Source: Streptomyces griseicoloratus
GTDB lineage: Bacteria > Actinomycetota > Actinomycetes > Streptomycetales > Streptomycetaceae
Reading direction: 5' to 3'
Assembly: GCF_014534645.1 (NCBI RefSeq)
Contig: NZ_JACVQF010000181.1
Location: forward strand, 62,001 to 126,000
DNA length: 64,000 nt
Shown here: in pieces, positions 18,050-27,848 of the stretch
Numbering within the stretch: position 1 is the stretch's first letter
Layout of the letters: the number at the start of each line of letters is the position of its first letter
Notes under the pieces: model-generated
Database searches by the model: none
The model's input: only the letters and a program-made list of their open reading frames with translations
What the model was told of the DNA's origin: nothing
Translations under genes and position numbers: made by a program

Positions 18050-18838
18050 TCAGACGAGGGACCCGTACAGGCCGGGGCGGCGGTCCTTCAGGTACGGGTT
18101 GGCCTCGCGGGAGGCGGCGAGGAAGGCCGGGTCGGCGTCGGCGAGGACCAGTTCCTCGGCGCGCCCGGCCCGGGTGCGGGCGATGCCGTCGGGTCCGGCG
18201 AGGGTGGAGAGCCCGACGAACTCGAACTCGCCCTCCTGACCGACCCGGTTGACGTACGCCACGTACATCTGGCTCTCGAAGGCCCGCACCGGCACGACCG
18301 ACTCGGCGACGAACTGGAACGGGTGCATCTGCGCGGTCGGCACCAGGAGCAGGTCGGTGCCGGCCAGGGCGTGGGCGCGGACGTTCTCCGGGAACTCGAC
18401 GTCGTAGCAGATCATCAGGCCGACGGTCAGGCCGTTCAGCTCGGCCTGGACGACGGGCTGCTCGCCCGGGGTGAAGTGGTCGCGCTCGAAGCAGCCGAAG
18501 AGGTGGGTCTTGCGGTAGTTCGCCAGGCGCGTGCCGTCGGCGGAGATCAGCTGGGCGGAGTTGAAGACGGTGCCGTCGGCGCGCTCGGGATAGCCGTAGG
18601 CGATGGCGAGGCCGTGCCGGGTGGCCGTCTCCGCGATCGCGTCGGCCGCGTCGCCGTCGGCGGGCTCGGCCAGGCGCGCCACGTCGTCGCCGATCGCGTA
18701 CCCGGTCAGGAACATCTCCGGCGCGACCAGCAGCCCGGCGCCCGCGGCGGCGGCCCGGCCGGCCGCCTCGTCGAGCACCTTGAGGTTCTCGGCGGTGGAG
18801 CCGGGGCGGCCGGAGCTCTGGAGCAGGGCGGTGCGCAT
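18050..18838 (-). CDS. davA: 5-aminovaleramidase-like carbon-nitrogen hydrolase (DavA family)
   Basis: Nitrilase-superfamily amidase of 262 residues with the full catalytic triad: Glu41 (APEMFLTGY), Lys110 (YRKTHLFG) and Cys144 (ICYDVEFPEN). The sequence around these residues resembles P. putida DavA, which hydrolyses 5-aminovaleramide to 5-aminovalerate. It is the upstream partner of the davB-like gene, so the pair would convert L-lysine to 5-aminovalerate. ATG start at 18838. Three GTTGC-type boxes lie upstream (18921-18981) and are shared with the permease promoter 4 kb away. Confidence 0.82.
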   Translation of the reverse strand: MRTALLQSSGRPGSTAENLKVLDEAAGRAAAAGAGLLVAPEMFLTGYAIGDDVARLAEPADGDAADAIAETATRHGLAIAYGYPERADGTVFNSAQLISADGTRLANYRKTHLFGCFERDHFTPGEQPVVQAELNGLTVGLMICYDVEFPENVRAHALAGTDLLLVPTAQMHPFQFVAESVVPVRAFESQMYVAYVNRVGQEGEFEFVGLSTLAGPDGIARTRAGRAEELVLADADPAFLAASREANPYLKDRRPGLYGSLV

Positions 18839-18920
18839 GCGTGTTCCTCACCGGTGGGCGGGGGTTCGGGGGGGCCAGATAGACGGTACGGTCGGCGGTC
18901 CCGGCCGGACAAGGAGGAGC

Positions 18921-18981
18921 CGTTGCGCGCCGGTGCGCGGATCGTTGCGTCGGCCGGGCGCCTCCCGGCGATTCGTTGCAC
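18921..18981. promoter_or_regulatory. Triple CGTTGC motif upstream of davA
   Basis: Three same-direction boxes: CGTTGCGC (18921), CGTTGCGT (18943) and CGTTGCAC (18974), spaced 22 and 31 bases. The second and third are preceded by GAT or ATT. The same box occurs three times before the amino acid permease. They are candidate sites for the Lrp/AsnC regulator encoded between the two units; this is inference. Confidence 0.5.
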
Positions 18982-19198
18982 GGCTTCCGTCGTACGTCCG
19001 TCCTCGCCCGGGCGCAGGCGTCGCGCGGCGGAGGGGCGGTCCCGGACGCCGGGCCGCGACGGGCAGCCCGGCGGGGACGAAGGACCGGCCACGGAGCGCG
19101 GGCCCGGCGACGCCGTCCGAGCAGGCGGGGCGGGGAACGGGCGGCGTCACGGTCGCGCCCTGACCGCCGCCGACTCCGGGGCCCTGTCCGGCGCGAGT

Positions 19199-19511
19199 CA
19201 TGCCCCGCGCGGCGCTGGTGGGGGGCACGCCCTCCCCCGACGCAGGCAGGACACCGCAGCCCACCGCATGGCCCCGGACCCTGCCTCGCGCGGCGCCCGG
19301 CCGGCATGCCCTCCCCCGACGCAGGCAGGACACCACAGCCCACCGCATGGCCCCGGACCATGCCCCGCGCGGCGCCCGGCCGGCATGCCCTCCCCCGACG
19401 CAGGCAGGACACCGCAGCCCACCGCGTGGCCCTGGATCATGCCCTGGGCGCGGGCCGGCGGGCATGCCCTCCCCCGGCGTGGGAAGGGCGCCGGGGAGCA
19501 CCGCGTGGGCC
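19199..19511. repeat. 79-bp tandem repeat array, about four copies
   Basis: The marker CATGCCCTCCCCCGACGCAG (CACGCC in copy one) recurs at 19226, 19305, 19384 and 19463, an exact 79-bp period. Copies are nearly identical except the last, which decays after about 20 bases. It lies in the 734-bp gene-free stretch 18839-19572 between davA and the MFS gene on the same strand. Seventy-nine is not a multiple of three, and no single frame keeps coding sense through the array, so I treat it as non-coding. The rest of the stretch (18982-19198) shows nothing recognisable. Confidence 0.92.
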
Positions 19512-19572
19512 GCCGCGGCAGCGGCAGACGTCCGTGCCGTCTCCGCACCGCGGCGGGCCGCAGCGGACCCGC

Positions 19573-20805
19573 TCACCTGTGCCGATCGCGTGCCGCCGCC
19601 TTCCCTCGGCCGATCCGCCGGACAGGCCCCGGCCGTCTCGCCGTCAGCATCGCGGCCGTCAGGAGATACGGCACCGCGAACCAGGCGAAGGCCGTGGCGT
19701 GCCCGGTCGATGTGCCGACCGCCGCGTAGGCGCCGAACACCGCGACCGTGGCCAGCTCCGTGCCGAGGCCCGCGACCGAGGTGAGGGTCGCCCGGCCGGT
19801 GGCGTCGATGCGTTCCTGGAGGCGGGCGTCGGCCAGGACGCTCGCCAGCTGGAAGCCGCCGAAGGCGACGGCGACCAGCACCAGGCCGGACGGTGTCCCG
19901 GCGGCGGCGCCCGCGGCCAGGGCGGACCCCGCGCCCGCCAGCAGACCGGCGAACCCGGCCCTGCCCAGGCGTTCGCCGACGCCGGCCAGCAGGCCGCCGG
20001 CCGTGGCGCCGGCCCAGATCACCAGGAGCAGCCAGGGCACCGTCTGCTCCGCCACGCCCGTGTCGCGCACCAGCAGCGGCGTGTACTCGTCGAGGGCCCC
20101 CCATACGGCCGTCACGGCCGGGACCAGCAGCAGCGCGCCGCGCACGGACCGGTCGGCGCGGACCTCGCCGAGCCCCGCCCGCAGGGTCGCCGTCCAGCCG
20201 TCGCCGCCGGCGGACGGCGCCCGGTGTTCGGGGAAGCGCGTCGCGGTCGCCGCGGCGAGCAGGCAGACCAGGACGCTCGCCGCACCCACGGCGGCGTATC
20301 CACCCTGGGCGAAGACCGGCCCGGCGAGTCCCATCGCGGCCATCACGCCCACCAGTCCGGCGGAGCGGGCCCGGCCCATGACACGGGCGTAGCGGCCGGC
20401 GGCACCGAGCCGGTCCAGTTCGTCGTGGACCAGGGCCTCCAGCGCGCCCGAGCCCAGCGCTCCGCCGGCGCCCCAGAGCACGAAGCCGAGGGCGAAGGCG
20501 CCGTAGGACGGCACGAGCACCCACAGGGCGAAGCCGGCGGCGGTGAGCAGCGGGCCGAGCCACAGCAGCCGGCGCCGGGAGACCGCGTCGGCCCAGGCGC
20601 CGGAGGGGACCTCCAGCAGCACTCCCGTGACCGACCAGAGGGCGAACAGGGAGGACATCTGCCAGACGGACAGTCCGGTGTCGCTGAACAGCAGCGCGTA
20701 CACCGGGTAGAGCAGCACGAACTCGTCGAGGAACGCGTAGCCGTACAGCGTGGTCGTCAGCCGCCGGTAGCCGGCGGCCGGCACACGCGGGGGTGTGAGA
20801 GTCAT
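19573..20805 (-). CDS. MFS transporter
   Basis: Twelve-helix major facilitator of 410 residues. The MFS loop motif appears as GAWADAVSRRRLLWLG after helix 2. The second half starts after ATRFPEHRAPSAGG. I start at ATG 20805 (MTLTPPRVPAAGYRRL), which has GGAAGG upstream; the ORF extends 42 codons further without family resemblance. The substrate cannot be read. It is the third gene after the permease and the Lrp regulator on the same strand (138-bp gap from the regulator) and might belong to the same amino-acid-use locus. Confidence 0.85.
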   Translation of the reverse strand: MTLTPPRVPAAGYRRLTTTLYGYAFLDEFVLLYPVYALLFSDTGLSVWQMSSLFALWSVTGVLLEVPSGAWADAVSRRRLLWLGPLLTAAGFALWVLVPSYGAFALGFVLWGAGGALGSGALEALVHDELDRLGAAGRYARVMGRARSAGLVGVMAAMGLAGPVFAQGGYAAVGAASVLVCLLAAATATRFPEHRAPSAGGDGWTATLRAGLGEVRADRSVRGALLLVPAVTAVWGALDEYTPLLVRDTGVAEQTVPWLLLVIWAGATAGGLLAGVGERLGRAGFAGLLAGAGSALAAGAAAGTPSGLVLVAVAFGGFQLASVLADARLQERIDATGRATLTSVAGLGTELATVAVFGAYAAVGTSTGHATAFAWFAVPYLLTAAMLTARRPGPVRRIGRGKAAARDRHR

Positions 20806-20943
20806 GGGGCCTTCCCGAGGGGGCGGTACGGACACCGGAGGTACGGCGTCCGAGGCGGCCCTCGGGAGGAGGCGCGGCTGGTGGATCAATGTCGCCAGGT
20901 CATGGCCCGATGATAGGCGGACCTGCGGCACCCGGCCGGGGAA

Positions 20944-21396
20944 TTACGTGGGCGACCCCGACGAGTAGCGCCGCAGCAGCGGCGAGAGCACCAGCACGGA
21001 CTTGGTCCGCTCCACGAACGGCTCCCCGGCGATCCGCTCCAGGACCCGTTCGAAGTGCCGCATGTCGGAGGCGAAGACCTGGGCGATCGCGTCCGCGTCC
21101 CCGGTGACGGTGGACGCGGCCACGACCTCCTGGTAGCGCTCCAGGCCCCGCTGGATGGTCTCCGGCGAGGTGTTGCGGCGGCAGTGGATCTCGACGAAGC
21201 CCTCGGTCTCCCAGCCGAGCGCGGCGGGGTCGACGCGCACGGTGAAGCCGGTGATGGCTCCGGTGGCGCGCAGCCTGTCCACGCGCCGTTTCACGGCGGG
21301 CGCGGACAGGCCGACGAGTTGCCCGATGTCCGCGTAGGAGCGGCGGGCGTCCTCGGCGAGGGCGTGCACGATGCGTTCGTCGAGATCGTTCAGCAC
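20944..21396 (-). CDS. Lrp/AsnC family transcriptional regulator
   Basis: One-domain-plus-RAM regulator of 150 residues. The N-terminal winged helix reads LNDLDERIVHALAEDARRSYADIGQLVGLSAP-type (kept short here), with the recognition helix in SAPAVKRRVDRL; the effector-binding RAM half contains GDADAIAQVFASD. I chose the GTG at 21396, 10 bases after the permease stop, since the domain begins there. Co-transcription with the amino acid permease and proximity to davBA suggest it senses an amino acid, perhaps lysine, and controls this locus. Confidence 0.88.
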   Translation of the reverse strand: MLNDLDERIVHALAEDARRSYADIGQLVGLSAPAVKRRVDRLRATGAITGFTVRVDPAALGWETEGFVEIHCRRNTSPETIQRGLERYQEVVAASTVTGDADAIAQVFASDMRHFERVLERIAGEPFVERTKSVLVLSPLLRRYSSGSPT

Positions 21397-21406
21397 TGCG
21401 GGTGGT

Positions 21407-22879
21407 TCACTTCGCTTCTGATGGGGCCAGTCGGGAGCGGCGGTAGCCGTATACGAAGTAGAACACGAGCCCGACGGCCATCCAGACACCGAAGACCACC
21501 CAGGTGACGGTCGACAGGCTGCCCATCATCCACACGCAGAAGGCGAAGCCCAGGGCCGGCAGCACCGGCGACAGCGGCACCCGGAAGGTGCGGGGCATCT
21601 CCGGGCGGGTCCGGCGTAGCACCACGACGGCCACGTTGACCAGGGCGAAGGCGAAGAGCGTGCCGATGCTGGTGGCGTCGGCGAGCTGACCGAGCGGGAT
21701 CGCGGCGGCGAGGACACCGCAGAACAGGGAGACGATCAGGGTGTTGGCGCGGGGGGCGCCGGTCTTCGGGTGGACCTTGGAGAACACCTTGGGCACGAGC
21801 CCGTCCCGGGACATCGCGAACAGGACGCGGGTCTGGCCGTACAGCACGGTCAGGACGACGCTGGCGATGGCGATGACGGCGCAGAACGCCAGCAGGGTGC
21901 CCCAGAAGTGCTGGCCGGTGACGTCGCTCATGATCTGGGCGAGGGACGCCTCGGAGTCGGTGAAGGTGCGCCAGGGCCGGGCGCCGACGGCGACGGCGGC
22001 GACGAGGACGTACAGCGCGGTGACGATGACCAGGGACAGCATGATCGCGCGCGGCAGGTCGCGCTGGGCGTTCTTGGCCTCCTCGCCGGCGGTGGAGGCG
22101 GCGTCGAAGCCGATGTACGAGAAGAACAGCGTGGCCCCGGCGGCGCTGACGCCGGCCATGCCGAGCGGCATGAAGTTCTCGTAGTTGCCGGAGCGGAAGC
22201 CCTGGACGCCGATGGCGCAGAACAGCACCAGTGCGGCGATCTTGACGACGACCATGACGGTGTTGGCGCGGGCGGACTCGCGGGCGCCGCCGAGCAGGAA
22301 CGCCATGGCCAGCAGGACGACGATCAGCGCGGGCAGGTTGAAGATGCCGCCGTCGCCGGGCGGCGCCGACAGGGCGGCGGGGATGGTGACGCCGATGGTG
22401 CCGTCGAGGAGCTCGTTGAGGTACTCGCCCCAGCCGACGGCGACGGCGGCGACCGACACGCCGTACTCCAGGACCAGGCACCAGCCGCAGACCCAGGCGA
22501 CCAGCTCGCCCATCGTCGCGTAGGCGTACGAGTACGAGGACCCGGCGACCGGGATGGTCCCGGCGAGCTCGGCGTAGGACAGGGCGGAGAAGAGCGCCGT
22601 GAGGCCGGCGATGACGAAGGAGAGGGTGACCGCGGGTCCGGCCTTGGGGACGGCCTCGCCGAGGACCACGAAGATGCCGGTGCCGAGGGTGGCACCGATG
22701 CTGATCATCGTCAGCTGCCACAGGCCGAGGGAGCGGCGGAGGCTGCCTCCCTCGCCCTGGCCGCCCTCCGCGACCAGGCGTTCCACCGGCTTGCGGCGCA
22801 TGAGGCGCGCGGCCGGGCCCGGGGCGGAGGGCGGGGCGGCCGGGGCGTCGTGGTGCGGGGGTGCGCCTTGGTCGAGCAC
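21407..22879 (-). CDS. APC-superfamily amino acid permease (cationic amino acid type)
   Basis: Membrane permease of 490 residues with 12-14 helices. The first helix motif GATLGTGIFVVLGEA and PVAGSSYSYAYATMGE are typical of the CAT/YfnA branch, which often carries cationic or neutral amino acids. FFSYIGFDAASTAGEEAKNAQRDLPRAI is the conserved helix-6 region. GTG start at 22879; a later start at MRRKPVERL (residue 27) is possible. Downstream on the same strand is the Lrp regulator. With davBA nearby, lysine uptake is a reasonable guess. Confidence 0.87.
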   Translation of the reverse strand: MLDQGAPPHHDAPAAPPSAPGPAARLMRRKPVERLVAEGGQGEGGSLRRSLGLWQLTMISIGATLGTGIFVVLGEAVPKAGPAVTLSFVIAGLTALFSALSYAELAGTIPVAGSSYSYAYATMGELVAWVCGWCLVLEYGVSVAAVAVGWGEYLNELLDGTIGVTIPAALSAPPGDGGIFNLPALIVVLLAMAFLLGGARESARANTVMVVVKIAALVLFCAIGVQGFRSGNYENFMPLGMAGVSAAGATLFFSYIGFDAASTAGEEAKNAQRDLPRAIMLSLVIVTALYVLVAAVAVGARPWRTFTDSEASLAQIMSDVTGQHFWGTLLAFCAVIAIASVVLTVLYGQTRVLFAMSRDGLVPKVFSKVHPKTGAPRANTLIVSLFCGVLAAAIPLGQLADATSIGTLFAFALVNVAVVVLRRTRPEMPRTFRVPLSPVLPALGFAFCVWMMGSLSTVTWVVFGVWMAVGLVFYFVYGYRRSRLAPSEAK

Positions 22880-23077
22880 GCGTTGACTCCTTTGTCGCTG
22901 CCGGTCTCAAGCGGGCGGGCTTGCGGCGGGCTTGCTGAAGCGGCGGGGACCGGCGGCGTCCCTCGCGCAAGCGGGAACCCACCGAGCGGGGTCCCCGCCA
23001 CGCCACGTACAGCGCAGAACCCTATGAGCGGGGCCGTTGCCCCGGTAATGCAGCAACCTTGCGCATCCCCGCACGAT

Positions 23078-23136
23078 CGTTGCGTTCGTCGCGGCGGGAC
23101 GGGCGTTCGTTGCGCGGGGGCTGTCGAGCGTTGCGC
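23078..23136. promoter_or_regulatory. Triple CGTTGC motif upstream of the amino acid permease
   Basis: CGTTGCGT (23078), CGTTGCGC (23108) and CGTTGCGC (23129) spaced 30 and 21 bases, about 200-260 bases before the permease GTG. This is the same box, count and similar spacing (in reverse order) as upstream of davA. A further TTGCGC occurs at 23059. Confidence 0.5.
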
Positions 23137-23343
23137 ACGGCGGTCGCCGCGCGGTGGGAACCACCCTGGTCAGCACCGGTACGGCTCGCCCACGCCGGCG
23201 CGTGTCCGACAACGTCCGCCACGCCGACCACGGCCTCTCCGGCCCGGTCCCGGCGGCCTCCTGCGCCCGATCCGTCGGGGCACGCCTCCCGGGCGGCATG
23301 CCGACCGGCGCCGAGCGGGGTCCCGGCCCGCGACCAGCAGGCA

Positions 23344-23500
23344 CCGGCCTCCCGGTCGGTGCGGACGGTGGGCCGACGCCCGCGGCCGGCCTCCCGGACC
23401 GGGCCGACGCTGAGCGACACCCGTGACCGGCCTCCCGGACCGCGCCGACGGCGAGCCGGCACCCGAGACCGGTCTCCCGGGCCGCGGGCTCGGTCGGGCG
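23344..23500. repeat. Degenerate tandem repeat of about 42 bp
   Basis: The core CCGGCCTCCCGG recurs at 23344, 23386, 23427 and (with one change) 23469, each followed by a GC-rich CGCCGACG-like segment. It lies in the gene-free stretch 22880-23610 (731 bp) between the permease and guaB1. The stretch otherwise holds the GTTGC boxes and the guaB1 terminator. Confidence 0.75.
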
Positions 23501-23541
23501 AGGAGCCGGCGTCCGGGCAGGAGGGGGCGGCGGATACGGCG

Positions 23542-23581
23542 ACGGCCCCCGTCCTCCCGGTGCGGGGAGGGCGGGGGCCGT
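23542..23581 (-). terminator. Hairpin terminator after guaB1
   Basis: Stem ACGGCCCCCGTCCTCCC (23542-23558) pairs with GGGAGGGCGGGGGCCGT-type sequence (23565-23581) with a short GGTGC loop. It begins 30 bases beyond the guaB1 stop on the minus strand. No T tract. Confidence 0.75.
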
Positions 23582-23610
23582 TCGAGGGGGCCGTCCGGGA
23601 CGGGAGCCGG

Positions 23611-25095
<1,485 letters not shown>

Positions 25096-25194
25096 TCAGC
25101 CAGGGGGAAAGAGCACGTACTTCATTCTCCCATGACGGGCGCCGCATCTTCCCCGGGCAGATCATCCAGGCTGGTCAGGGACCCTCTTGGAGGA

Positions 25195-25515
25195 TCATCC
25201 AGGGCCCAGGGTCACGAAGAGGCCCGCGCCCCGGTCCGTCGCCTCCGCGAACACCTCCTCGGCGACCTGCCACTCCTGCGGTCGGGCCTCGGCGTACGCC
25301 CGCCAGCCGCGCACCACCACCAGCAGCCCGCGCTCCACCGCCCCCTCGGGCCACAGGGTGTGGTCGGACAGGGAGTCGGCGAGGGCGTCCCAGTTGCGGC
25401 CGAACCACTCCGGCAGGTCCAGGGTGCGGGCGCAGCGGTCCATCAGGCCCGCCTTGTCGGTGACGCCCTCCAGGTCCAGCGTGACCACGATCCGGCCCGC
25501 CGGGTCTTCCGTCAT
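25195..25515 (-). CDS. Barstar-family ribonuclease inhibitor
   Basis: Cytoplasmic inhibitor of 106 residues. The barstar signature is visible: LDLEGVTDKAGLMDRCARTL and LPEWFGRNWDALADSL, where the Trp/Asn/Asp face normally plugs the RNase active site. The start ATG (25515) overlaps the stop of the upstream secreted RNase as ATGA, so toxin and inhibitor are translationally coupled. The N-terminal extension of the frame is a shadow of the RNase gene. Confidence 0.9.
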   Translation of the reverse strand: MTEDPAGRIVVTLDLEGVTDKAGLMDRCARTLDLPEWFGRNWDALADSLSDHTLWPEGAVERGLLVVVRGWRAYAEARPQEWQVAEEVFAEATDRGAGLFVTLGPG

Positions 25516-25883
25516 CTCAGTACCGCCCTGAAGGAGTCGTAGTGGTCGTCGGTGTAGTACGTCTCGTCGTGCCGGCCGGTCACGATCCGCCGGGCGCCGC
25601 GGTCGCGCGAGCCGGGCGTCCGGACCGTGTACTCGCGGTAGTAGCCGCGTTCGTGGCGCGGCAGCAGGCCCTCGAAGTTGCCGAAGACGGCGCCGTCCCG
25701 CTCGTACGGGAAGGGCCCGCCCGCGTCGATGAGCCGCAGGGTCTCGCGGGCCTCGGCGGGCAGCTCTGACTCCCGGACGGTGGCCATGCCCTCGGCCCAG
25801 GACGGCGGGAGGTCCGTCGTCGCACAGCCCGCGAGCAGTACGAGGACACCGGCGAGCCCCCGGAGGACGAACCGCAGCACCAT
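25512..25883 (-). CDS. Secreted guanyl-specific ribonuclease (RNase Sa family), lipoprotein-like
   Basis: Small microbial RNase of 123 residues. Residues 1-20 form a signal peptide with lipobox-like LLAG-Cys20. The catalytic set of RNase Sa is present by alignment from memory: Glu71 (FGNFEGLLP), Arg99 (GARRIVTG) and His114 (TDDHYDSF). The two disulfide cysteines of RNase Sa are missing; Cys20 is the only Cys, which fits lipidation. ATG 25883. Its inhibitor gene overlaps the stop. Confidence 0.88.
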   Translation of the reverse strand: MVLRFVLRGLAGVLVLLAGCATTDLPPSWAEGMATVRESELPAEARETLRLIDAGGPFPYERDGAVFGNFEGLLPRHERGYYREYTVRTPGSRDRGARRIVTGRHDETYYTDDHYDSFRAVLR

Positions 25884-25923
25884 GCCGCCGATGCTGCCAC
25901 GGCCCTCCCCCCACGACCTCCGG

Positions 25924-26967
25924 TCAGGCCCCGTCCGGGTCGGCGCGGTTGAGCGCCGGCTTCGGCGCCGGCCCGGCCGTCATCAGGTAGTCCGCGGCGG
26001 ACGTGTCCGTCACCAGGCTGGTGACCAGCCCGGACCGCAGCACCGCGTCGATGGCGGCGGCCTTGCGCTGTCCGCCCGCGATCGCGACGACCTCGGGGAT
26101 ACGGCGGAGCTGGTCGGCCTTGACCGTGATGCACCGCTCCCCCAGGTCCCGCCCGACCCGCCGGCCCTCGGTGTCGAAGAGGTGCGCGGACATCTCGGCG
26201 GCGACGCCGAGCGAGGCGTAGTGCGCGCGCTCCTCGTCGCTGAGCATGTCGTGCACCGTCGAGATGCCCGGCTCCCAGGAGCCGATGGAGACGCAGGCGA
26301 CCGTGACCTTGTCGAAGTACTCGAAGGCCCGGGCGATCCCGGTCTGGTGGCGCAGCGCCTGCGCGGTGGCCGCGTCCGGCAGCAGCATCGGCGCGTAGAT
26401 GGGGTGCGCGTCGCCTCCGGACACCTGGGCGGCGCGGCGCACGGCCTCGACCGAGCCGCGCTCGGCGGTCCCGGCGTCGTACACGCCCGTCAGCTGCACC
26501 ACCGTGCACGGCGGCAGGCGGTCCAGGGCCGCCGCCATGTGGATGGTGGAACGGCCCCAGGCCAGGCCCAGCACGTCCCCCTCGTTGACCAGCTCGCCGA
26601 GCAGGTCGGCGGCCACCTCTCCCAGGTTCTCGGGATCGGGCGTCTCCTCGGCGTCGGCCGGGGACTCCACCACGACGGCGTGCCTCAGGCCGTAGCGGGC
26701 GCGCAGCGCGTCGGAGCGCTCGGCGTCCAGCTCGGCCGGCACGCGGATCTCGATGCGTACGAGGTCTCGTTCGAGGGCGGTCTCCAGGACCCGGGCCACC
26801 TTGAAGCGGCTGACGCCGAACTCCTCCGCGATCTGGATCTTGGACTTGCCCTCCAGGTAGAAGCGGCGGGCCATGGCCGCCGCCTGGACCAGCTCAGCGG
26901 GTCCCATCCGCATGGCTGAGCGGCCCGCCGACATACCCGACACGGCGATCTCCTCACTGCTGTTCAC
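25924..26967 (-). CDS. SorC/DeoR-type sugar-binding transcriptional regulator
   Basis: Regulator of 347 residues. The helix-turn-helix lies at about 30-70 (KSKIQIAEEFGVSRFKVARVL) and is followed by the SorC sugar-phosphate-binding domain with GLAWGRSTIHMAAAL and CITVKADQLRRIPEVVAIAGG. Such proteins respond to phosphorylated sugars. It lies 78 bp after rpe on the same strand, hinting at a pentose-phosphate effector, but no target is known. GTG start at 26967; internal ATG starts exist at residues 12 and 19. Confidence 0.88.
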   Translation of the reverse strand: MNSSEEIAVSGMSAGRSAMRMGPAELVQAAAMARRFYLEGKSKIQIAEEFGVSRFKVARVLETALERDLVRIEIRVPAELDAERSDALRARYGLRHAVVVESPADAEETPDPENLGEVAADLLGELVNEGDVLGLAWGRSTIHMAAALDRLPPCTVVQLTGVYDAGTAERGSVEAVRRAAQVSGGDAHPIYAPMLLPDAATAQALRHQTGIARAFEYFDKVTVACVSIGSWEPGISTVHDMLSDEERAHYASLGVAAEMSAHLFDTEGRRVGRDLGERCITVKADQLRRIPEVVAIAGGQRKAAAIDAVLRSGLVTSLVTDTSAADYLMTAGPAPKPALNRADPDGA

Positions 26968-27045
26968 ATTCTGGATTCGCCGTTCATCCTTGCAGATTCG
27001 GCGCTGTTGATCAGCCCTGATGGGAGCCGTTCACGTTCTCGTGGT

Positions 27046-27732
27046 TCAGTGGTCGCATGCCCAGGACGCCTTGGCGGTCGCCGCCTCGGCACGGGTGCGC
27101 AGTGCACGTACCGCCTCGGCCGGGTCGGAGGCCCCGTACACGGCCGAGCCCGCGACGAAGACGTCGGCGCCGGCGTCCGCGCACTGTTCGATGGTGGAGT
27201 CCGACACACCCCCGTCGACCTGGAGCCACAGCTCCAGACCGTGCTTGCTGATCAACTCGCGGGTCCGGCGGATCTTGGGGAGCATGATGTCCAGGAAGGC
27301 CTGACCGCCGAAACCCGGTTCGACCGTCATGATCAGCAGCATGTCGAGCTCGGGGAGCAGGTCCTCGTACGGCTCGATCGGCGTCGCGGGCTTCAGCGCC
27401 ATGGAGGCGCGGGCCCCCTTGGCCCGGATCTCCCGGGCGAGACGTACCGGAGCGGCCGCCGCCTCGACGTGGAAGGTGACGGAACCGGCCCCTGCCTCCA
27501 CGTACTGGGGCGCCCAGCGATCGGGCGCCTCGATCATCAGATGGCAGTCCAGCGGAGTGTCCGTCGCACGGGCCAGGGACTCCACGACCGGCACGCCGAG
27601 GGTGAGGTTCGGGACGAAATGGTTGTCCATGACGTCGACGTGGAGCCAGTCGGCTCCCCGGACCGCCCGGGCCTCGTCCGCGAGGCGGGCGAAGTCGGCG
27701 GACAGGATGCTGGGGTTGATCTGCGCGGCCAT
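27046..27732 (-). CDS. rpe: Ribulose-phosphate 3-epimerase
   Basis: Interconverts ribulose 5-phosphate and xylulose 5-phosphate in the pentose phosphate pathway. The 228-residue barrel begins [14 protein letters not shown], has the metal/catalytic elements [14 protein letters not shown] and [11 protein letters not shown], the [12 protein letters not shown] loop and [14 protein letters not shown] start at 27732; the longer frame is a shadow of the divergent MMPL gene. Ribulose 5-phosphate is also the ribBA substrate. Confidence 0.95.
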   Translation of the reverse strand: MAAQINPSILSADFARLADEARAVRGADWLHVDVMDNHFVPNLTLGVPVVESLARATDTPLDCHLMIEAPDRWAPQYVEAGAGSVTFHVEAAAAPVRLAREIRAKGARASMALKPATPIEPYEDLLPELDMLLIMTVEPGFGGQAFLDIMLPKIRRTRELISKHGLELWLQVDGGVSDSTIEQCADAGADVFVAGSAVYGASDPAEAVRALRTRAEAATAKASWACDH

Positions 27733-27848
27733 GCCCCAAGCCTGCCATGCCCGGCCGCGGAGGGTCGCGCCGGTCCGGGCGAAGCCGCCGGCCGGACAGC
27801 GCCGGCCAGGCGGCCGGGACCCGGCGACGGGCCGCGCGGGATGCGGCC

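Noticed and set aside
16391-19729. A 1112-codon plus-strand frame opposite davB and davA
   Set aside because: It mirrors the real genes and crosses the 79-bp repeats; its peptide has no family features.
25160-25205. Repeat GATCATCCAGG at the barstar stop and again about 33 bp beyond it, as another gene-end duplication
   Set aside because: Only 11 bases match and the flanks do not, so it may be chance.
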